Origin: Chinchilla lanigera
Lineage: Eukaryota; Chordata; Mammalia; Rodentia; Chinchillidae
Assembly: GCF_000276665.1 (NCBI RefSeq)
Contig: NW_004955465.1
Coordinates: 7,357,428-7,421,427, forward strand
Reading direction: 5' to 3'
Length of the DNA stretch: 64,000 nucleotides
Shown piece after piece: positions 57,504 to 64,000 of the stretch (positions within the stretch are counted from its first letter, which is position 1; each line of letters starts with the position of its first letter). The position numbers and the translations under genes are program-made. The notes under the pieces were generated by a model that saw only the letters and a list, made by a program, of their open reading frames with translations, had not been told where the DNA came from and did no database searches.

Positions 57504-60500
57504 TTATACTAGAGAGACAATATGATGTTTACTTATGAGAGTCTGATTTATTTCACTTATCAGCATAGCCTCTAGTTGCATCCATTTACCTATAAAAGCC
57601 TCAAGTTTACCTTCTTTATAGCTGAATAATATTCCATTGTATAACAATATCACATATTTTTTATGTAATCCTTGGTTGGTGGGCATTTGCATTGTTTCCA
57701 AGATTTACCTATTACAAATTCTGCTGCTATAAACATGAGTGCACGTATATCACTGTGGTATGATGTTTTTAATTCTTCTGGGAAAATACCCAGAAGGGGA
57801 ATAGCTGGGTCAAGTGGGACCTCTAATCCTAGTTTTTTTGAAGAGTCTCCACACTGATATCCATAGTGACTGTACAAATCTACACTTCCACCAACAGTGG
57901 AGAAGGGTTCTTTTTTCTTCACAGCCTCAAAGGCATTAGTCATTGGTTGATTTTTTGATGATAGCCATTCTTTCTGGGGTGAGATGGAATTTCAGTATTG
58001 TTTTAATTTACATTTCTTGGATGACAAAAGATGTTGAACATTTTTTCATATATTTATTTGCCATCTAAGAAGTGTGTATTCATCTCAGATACTCACCTTT
58101 GGATTGGGTCTTTGAATTTTGGGGGTCTGATCTTTTAAAATTCTTTATATGTTCTAGATACAAGTTCTTTTTCTGAGGGACAGTTGGCCAAAATTATTTC
58201 CCAATTTGTGGGGTTTTTTCACTTTGTTCATTTCTCTTGATGTATAAAAGCTTTTTAATAAGATAAGATCCCATTTGTTGATTCTTTGAAGTATTTCCTA
58301 TGCAGTTTGGTTTTTGTTCATGAACTCTCTGCCTACCCCGTGACTTCAAGATTTCTACTTATTTTCTCCTCCTGTAGACTTAGTTTTTTTGTTTTAATAT
58401 TTAGATCTTTAATCTGTTTTAACTTTAGTTTAGTGCATGGTGATAGAGATGGGTCTAGTTTTAGTCTTCAGCCTGTGGGAAGCCATTATTTTCAGCACCA
58501 TTTATGAAGGAGGTTATCTTTCTTCTAGTGAAAATATTTGGCCCCTGTGACAAAAACCAGATGGCTAAGTGTACTTGTAGTTGTGTCTGAATCTTCCAAT
58601 CTGTTCCATAGATCCTCAGGTCTATTTTTTTTTTGCCAGTACCATGCTGATTTTATCACAGTAGCTTTGTAGTATAATTTCGAGTCAGGGATTGTGATGT
58701 CTCCTGCCTTGCCTTTATTGCCCAGGAATGCCTTTGCTATTCTATGTCTCTTTTACTTCCAAATGAATTTTATAAATGTTTTCTCGAGATCTGTGAGGTA
58801 GGCTAATGGTATTTTGATCAGGATTGCATTAAATTTGTATAACAATTTTGGGAATAAGGCCATTTTTACAATGTTGGTTCTTCCTATCCATGGGGAAGGA
58901 ATATCTTTCCATTTTCTGGAGTCCACTTTGATCTCTTTTTTTCGGGGTACTGTAATTTTCAACGTTTAGATCTTTTACTTATTTGTTAGATTGATTCCTA
59001 AGTATTGCCTTCCTTTGGATGGTATTGTGAAAGGTGTAGTCTCTTTAAACTCTCTCCGTGAGTTTACTGTTTGTGTGCAGGAATGATATAGATTTCTGAG
59101 TATTGACTTTGTATCCTACCATGCTACTGAATTTGGTTATTAAATCTAGAAAACTTTTGGTGGAATTGTGGGGTATGCTATGTAGAGTATCATGTCATCT
59201 GCAAATAATGATAATTTCACTTCTTACTTTCCTACCCTTTTTCCTTTTATTTCTCTCCCTGTGTAATTGCTCTGGCTAATGTTTCCAGAAGTATATTGAA
59301 TAAGAGTGGTGATAATGAACATCTTTGTCTTATTCCTGATTTTAGAGTCAATGCTTGCACTTTTTATCCATTTAGTATAATGTTGGCTGTTGGTTTGTCA
59401 TAGACAGCTTTTATCAGATTGAGGTAAATACCATCTATTCCAATTTTCCGTAGGGATTTTATCATGAATACGTGTTGGACTTTATCAAAAGCTCTTTCTA
59501 CATCTGTTGAGATAATCACATGATTTTTGTCTTTGGCTCTGCTGATACGAAGTATTACATTTATTGTTTTGCATATATTGAAACTCCCTGATTTCCTGGG
59601 TTGAATCCCACTTGGTTAAGATGTATAATATTCTTGATGATTTTCTGCATTCTGTTTACTAGTATCTTATTGAGAACTTTTGCATCTATGTTCATTAAGG
59701 AGATTGGCCCCTAGTTTTGTTTTGGTTGGGTCTTTCTATGGTTTTGGTATCAGGGTAATACCTGCCTCCAGGATTGAGTTAGGGAGTATTGCTTCCCTTT
59801 TAATTTCATTAAAGACTTTGAGGAGCATTGGCATTAAATCTTCTTAAATTTCTTGTAGAATTCAGTTGTGAATTCATCAGGACCTGGGCTTTTCTTTGTT
59901 CAGAAGTTTTTAATTACATTTTCAACTTCATTGACTGATATTGGGTTATTCAGAATTTTTATATCTTCTTTTTTCATCTTTGATAATTCATATGTCTCTA
60001 GGAATCTATCCATTTTTTCTGTGTTTCCCATCCTATGGGAGTCAGATTTTTGAAGTACATATTTATGATCTTCTGAATTTCCTTAGGATCTGTAATGATT
60101 TCACCTTTTTCATTCCTTATTGCATGAATTTGAGATTTTTCTTTCTTCTTTTTGATAAGGTTGGCTAGGAGATCATCAATTTTATTTATTCTTTCAAAGA
60201 ACCAACTCTTCAGTTCATTAGTTCTTTGTATTATTTTCTTAGCCTCCACTGCAATAATTTCTGTTCTGATCTTTATAATTGCCTGCCTTCTTTGGGCTTT
60301 GTGCTTAACTTGTTCTTCTGTTTCTAGAAGCCTGAGGTGCAGCATTAATTTGTTTATTTGTGTTCATTCTGTTTTCCAGATATGAGAATTCACAGCTATA
60401 AATTTCCCTCTGAGGATGGCTTTCATTTCATCCCACAAGTTCTGGTAAGTTGTATTTGCATTTTCCTTTGGTTGTATATGTTGTTTAATTTCTTCTTTGA

Positions 60501-61265
60501 TTTCATCTGTGACCCATTGGTTGTTCAGGATGATGCTATTTAATTAACATGTGTTTATGGAGTTTTTGTGGTTTCTTTTGTCAATTGTTTCCAGTTTCAT
60601 TGCACTATGGTCAGACGTTACATGTAGGACAATTTCAATTCCTTTGCATTTAACTAAGCATGTTCTGTGGGCTAGTATATGGTCTATTTTAGAGAACAAC
60701 CCATGTGCAGCTGAGAAGAATGTGTCTTCTGATATTGTTGGGTAGAACACTCTGGAAAGGTTTACTAAGTTCATTTGTTCACAAGTTCGATTCAGTTCTG
60801 TTATTTCCTTGATGATTCTTTGTCTAGGTGATCTATCTCTTTGTGAAAATAGGGTATTAAGTTCCCCTGTTACAACTGTGTTATTGCTTATTTGATTTTT
60901 CGTGTCTGTTAATATTTGTCTTATATAGCTGAGTGCTCCCATATTTGGTGCATATATACTTGTGATTGTTATCTCTTCCTCTTTCTATTTTCCTCTGACA
61001 AGTATGTATTGACCTTCTTTATCTCTTTTGATCATTCTTGGTTTGAAGTTCACATTGACTGCAAACAGAATTGCTACCCCATCTTTTTTCTGGGTTCTAT
61101 CCATTGACTTTCCTTCTATGAATTTCCTTTTGAGTTAAATGTGTTTCTTATACAGCATATTGTTGGATTTTGTTTCTTGATCCAGCCTGCCAATCTGTTT
61201 CTTTGGAATGGGGAATCAAGGCTATTTACATTAATGGTTATAACTGATATGTATTGCTTATCTTT
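57504..61265 (-). pseudogene. LINE-1 ORF2 (endonuclease-reverse transcriptase), broken
   Basis: ORF2p nicks target DNA and copies L1 RNA at the nick. Visible parts, from N- to C-terminus on the minus strand: the ITINVNSLDSP start of the endonuclease (about 61250); an FKPRMIKRDKEGQY-like block (about 61050); the N-domain stretch TGELN, where functional L1 endonucleases have GDFN (about 60880), so the catalytic Asp appears as Glu; SDHSA near 60610, retained; the reverse-transcriptase FADD box at 59194-59205, retained; and the C-terminal DPAIPLLGIFPEE block (about 57800-57840). Several frameshifts and stops split it into pieces, including one near the QETH position of the endonuclease. The last frame ends at 57504. 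Confidence 0.85.
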
Positions 61266-61389
61266 TCATTTTATTTTCCTGCTGTTGATTCCCTACTTTT
61301 TCCTCTGTTTAATTGCTTGCCCTGCTTGGTGGTTCCTTTCTGTTGTTGTTCTTGGAATTGTGGTTATTTTTACCTCTTTCTGGAATATC

Positions 61390-62357
61390 TTTCATACTCT
61401 TGTTAGGGCTGGTTTAGTGGTCATGAATTTCTTCAGTTGTTCTTTGTCATAGAAGTATTTTATTTCTCCATCAATTTTGAAAGACAGTTTCACAGGGTAC
61501 ATCAATCTGTGCTGGACATTGTGTCCTTTCAGGACTTGAAATACTTCACTCTGTGTTCTTCTTGGCTTGATGGTTTGTGTTGAGAAGTCTGCCATGATTC
61601 TGATGGGTTTTCCATTATAGATGATCTGTTTATTTTCTCTAACAGCTTTTAATAGTGTGTTCTTGTGCTGAATTTCTGGGATTTTGATTATTGTATGTCT
61701 AGATGTAGATTTTTTTCTGGCTAACTGGAGTTTTATGTGCCTCACTTACTGCATATCAGACTCTTTCCACGCTTGGGAAATTTTCTGCTATTACTTCTGC
61801 AAAAAGCCTTTTCATGTCATTTATGTTGATGCCTGCTTTTTCATTGACACCTGTCAGTCTTATATTATTTTCCTTTGCACCATCTTGCAGCTGCTGAATT
61901 GTTATTTATTGTTTCATTGTTATTTTTAAGAGATCTTTCCTTTCATGATCGCTAACTACAATCCTGTCTTCCAGGTCTGAAAGTTTATCTTCAGTTTTGT
62001 TCAAGTGGTTTTTGCCAGCTTTCAATTGAATTTTTAATTTCCTGGACTTCCCTTTGAATCTGTTTCATGCACTCTAATTCTTTCCTATATTGTTCATCCA
62101 ACTTTCCATCATTGTTCTATGCTTCTATATTTTTTCTGTGTCTGCTTTAGCTATGCTGAGCAACTCTTTCATTATTTTGTCACTTCTTTTTTTACCTGAG
62201 ATATTATTTCTGATCTGATTTCCTCCATAGCCTCCTGGAGTTGTTTCTTTACTTCACTTACTATCATTTCAGTAATTTCAGGTGTGTAACTTCCAATTTC
62301 TTCTAGGTTGATGTCTCCTGGATTTATTCTGGGTGAGCTGGAGGTTTGAGATTTCAT
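61390..62357 (-). pseudogene. LINE-1 ORF1 (RNA-binding protein), broken
   Basis: ORF1p is a trimeric coiled-coil protein that binds L1 RNA. The N-terminal 61-codon piece (62357-62172) ends in a heptad-like Lys/Glu-rich stretch, followed by frame breaks. The C-terminal 117-codon piece (61745-61392) carries the typical RNA-binding C-domain order PIRIMADFS, LKGHN, YPVKLSF, GEIKYF, FMTTKPAL. It is separated from ORF2 by about 125 bp, as in other L1s. The ATG at 62357 was chosen because it opens the piece at the expected distance from ORF2. Confidence 0.85.
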
Positions 62358-62514
62358 TTTCCTCCTTCATCTTGACATTTTCTATTTCAAAAAAAATTTA
62401 ATTTTGTTTTCTGTGATGTTTGTGAGTTTTGGTATTAGGTACTATATGACTACTATCAAGGCCTCTCTAGGAAAATCTGTTCATGAGGAATATCTTCTTT
62501 TTGCGAGGGGGGGG

Positions 62515-63060
62515 GATATCTTCTTTGTGTATAAAATTCTTGGATGGTGTCTGTCTCAACATCCTACCTTCCCAGTGAATTGAGACTAGAATGTTGATTT
62601 CTGTTTTGTTCTGTCTCCCTTCTTTTCATGTAGTCTCTAGTGAGGTTATTACTCCAGAGTTTCACAGTATTGTTACAAGAGGGAAAACAACTGATTACAA
62701 TAGATATGCCATCCTAGCTACAATAGTACAGTTAGCAATAATCATAGCATCAAGCACAATTTAGATATTGACAACCTGGAGTAACTATTAGTTTTGTACT
62801 TTAGACCGTAGGAGCAAAGTCTATAGTTATGTAATGGAACCAATCATAAAATAGGAGTTTGTATATAAAGTATTTCCCCTTGATAGAGTGGATTTATCCT
62901 GGGTTCTTCTGGATGAGCTGGTTGAGTTGCCTCAGGCACATTCTCTGATGGTTGCCCATGCCATGGTATAGGGGGATGGGCCAAGGATCTGGCTTCCTCT
63001 GGGTGGAAGCTCCCACAGTGGTGGAGGGGCAGTGATGGAAAATGTGTCTTAGTTTTCTAA
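62515..63060. other. possible L1 5' UTR or unique sequence
   Basis: No frame is open. 'ggtatagggggatgggccaa' and GC-richer patches near 62940-63030 could be a 5' UTR promoter region of the L1. I cannot separate this from unrelated flank. The 62515 break (G-run plus repeated atatcttcttt) favours unrelated flank. Confidence 0.4.
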
Positions 63061-64000
63061 ATTTTGTCAGTTGTGTCCTGTGCAGAATTGGACCAGTATA
63101 ACCTGTTTAATAATAATTGGTGAGAGTATGTTGCATACTTGCCCATTGTCAAAGTAGAACTGAAGTGAACAGATGTAGTCTTCATAATTTCTAGAATCAC
63201 CTCACCTGTGTAACTTAGAGGGGATTTGAATCAAATAGGTTATTAAGTTGAGGCATTTTTGTGCATTCTGATGTTATGTAAAAACCTCTAACCTTTTATT
63301 TCTAAATGGGTAAATTGGAAGAATGATTACCAGTCTGCCAGCAGATAGTCCTTATCATCTACTTATCATTCTTCTTTGAACTGACCCTGATTTTTCCAAA
63401 TGACACACAAGAACTTCATTTTAAAAACTATTAAAGTCTTGCTTCCTGTTCAAGTTATTTTTTGCCATATCCTTCCCAAACTGATAGTTTTTCAGTTATA
63501 CGTGAAACCTCTCCTCTTATGTTCCAAGCTGTGGCTGTGTATGTACTTCTTTCCTTTGTACTTTGGGTTTGAGTCTTTCCCTTCACCTCTGGTCCTCCTG
63601 CCATGCTCAGAGACAGTCATCACAGATTATAACACCTTATTCTAATGCAAATTACCAGGTTCTAAAAGTCATCATGCAGACAGAAATTATATTGACTCAT
63701 CTAGCCTTCCCCTTAATTATAAACTACATGCAGCTTGAGATGTCTTGCCCCAAGAGCAGAAACTACTATAATCTAATACATATCATGATAAAAAAAAATT
63801 TACTAGAAGCATTAACTGGTATCCTGCTCATGAAATCCACTTGCAGATATGGTTTATTTTGCTAGAAGTGTGTGTTAAAAAAATTTTGAAAGTTTTCAGA
63901 CAAGGCATGACCCTTCAGGTACTGACTATGACTTCTTGGCTCTCTCATACTTTTAAATCACACTGTATTAACATTAGATGCTTGTCTCTAAATGTATTTG
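63061..64000. other. no gene recognised
   Basis: AT-rich unique sequence. Plus-strand frames of 81 and 100 codons (63400-63645, 63563-63865) overlap in different phases and have no recognisable domain. Confidence 0.4.

Larger units (their letters stand above)
57078..62514 (-). mobile_element. near full-length LINE-1 (minus strand), decayed
   Basis: The 3' end (poly-T, then 'attttaaggacaatga') is at about 57082. The element runs through a 3' UTR with a TA/TG microsatellite (57300-57400), ORF2 (about 57504-61265), ORF1 (about 61390-62357) and a short 5' leader. The order on the minus strand, ORF1 then ORF2 then 3' UTR, is the complete L1 plan. Both ORFs have frame breaks, so it cannot encode active protein as it stands. 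A run of nine G (62507-62515) then gatatctt on the right, and gatatctt just left of the 3' end (57077-57084), suggest a possible 8-bp target duplication and a 5' end near 62514. If that is wrong, the 5' UTR may extend to about 63050. Confidence 0.88.

Noticed and set aside
1..64000. CRISPR array, operon or prokaryotic mobile system
   Set aside because: SINE, LINE and LTR content shows a mammalian nuclear genome, and no regularly spaced direct repeats of CRISPR type were seen.

Overview
This window is nuclear DNA from a placental mammal, almost certainly a rodent. It contains tRNA-derived ID SINEs, 7SL-derived B1 elements and composite B1-dID elements (B1 half plus ID half). It also carries ancient MIR, L2 and MLT1-like repeats that are still legible, which argues against the fast-evolving mouse/rat clade. 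B1-dID is known from squirrel, dormouse, beaver and guinea-pig-type rodents. The young ID consensus here (gcctgcctggcaagcgcaag in sense) makes me lean towards a guinea-pig-like hystricognath, but that is a guess and the species is not determined. The sequence is a draft assembly: two blocks of exactly 100 N are placeholder gaps, both inside simple sequence next to SINEs.

I found no convincing protein-coding gene. All open frames are short (at most 164 codons), overlap on both strands, and show no family resemblance except where they are LINE-1 ORF1/ORF2 remnants. The region reads as gene-poor intergenic DNA or the inside of a large intron.

Layout: 0-9 kb is mostly unique AT-rich sequence with MIR, L2, B1-dID and a MaLR-like LTR. 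9.3-9.95 kb holds a MaLR-like LTR and a B1 with clear target-site duplications. 10.66-11.11 kb is a GC-richer stretch ending in a possible splice donor. 13.0-14.3 kb is an old LINE-1 with an internal inversion, later hit by an ID SINE. 17.4-21.6 kb has three MaLR/MLT1-like LTRs and a Tigger-like DNA transposon. 23.4-25.4 kb holds an LTR and a 260-bp inverted repeat around a 1.1-kb GC-richer loop. 28.4-30 kb is an MLT1-like LTR followed by about 1.1 kb of L2. 32.3-32.7 kb is a TATA-bearing ERVK-like solo LTR. 37.7-37.9 kb is a possible regulatory element with a CTCF-like core. 39.06-39.81 kb is a second Tigger-like element. 42.2-43 kb is a nested LTR/B1-dID/microsatellite with a gap. 46.9-48.4 kb is a clean twin-primed LINE-1 with target-site duplications. 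49-56 kb has three young ID copies with perfect target-site duplications, an L1M ORF1 remnant and a double L1 3' end. 57.08 to about 62.5 kb is a near full-length, decayed minus-strand LINE-1.

The elements do not work together as a pathway. What they record is insertion history: LINE-1 supplied the reverse transcriptase used by itself and by ID/B1, and at least three L1 copies bear 5' inversions of the twin-priming type. I see no evidence of a previously undescribed gene system. The inverted repeat, the L1 inversions and the possible regulatory stretches are the items most worth checking.
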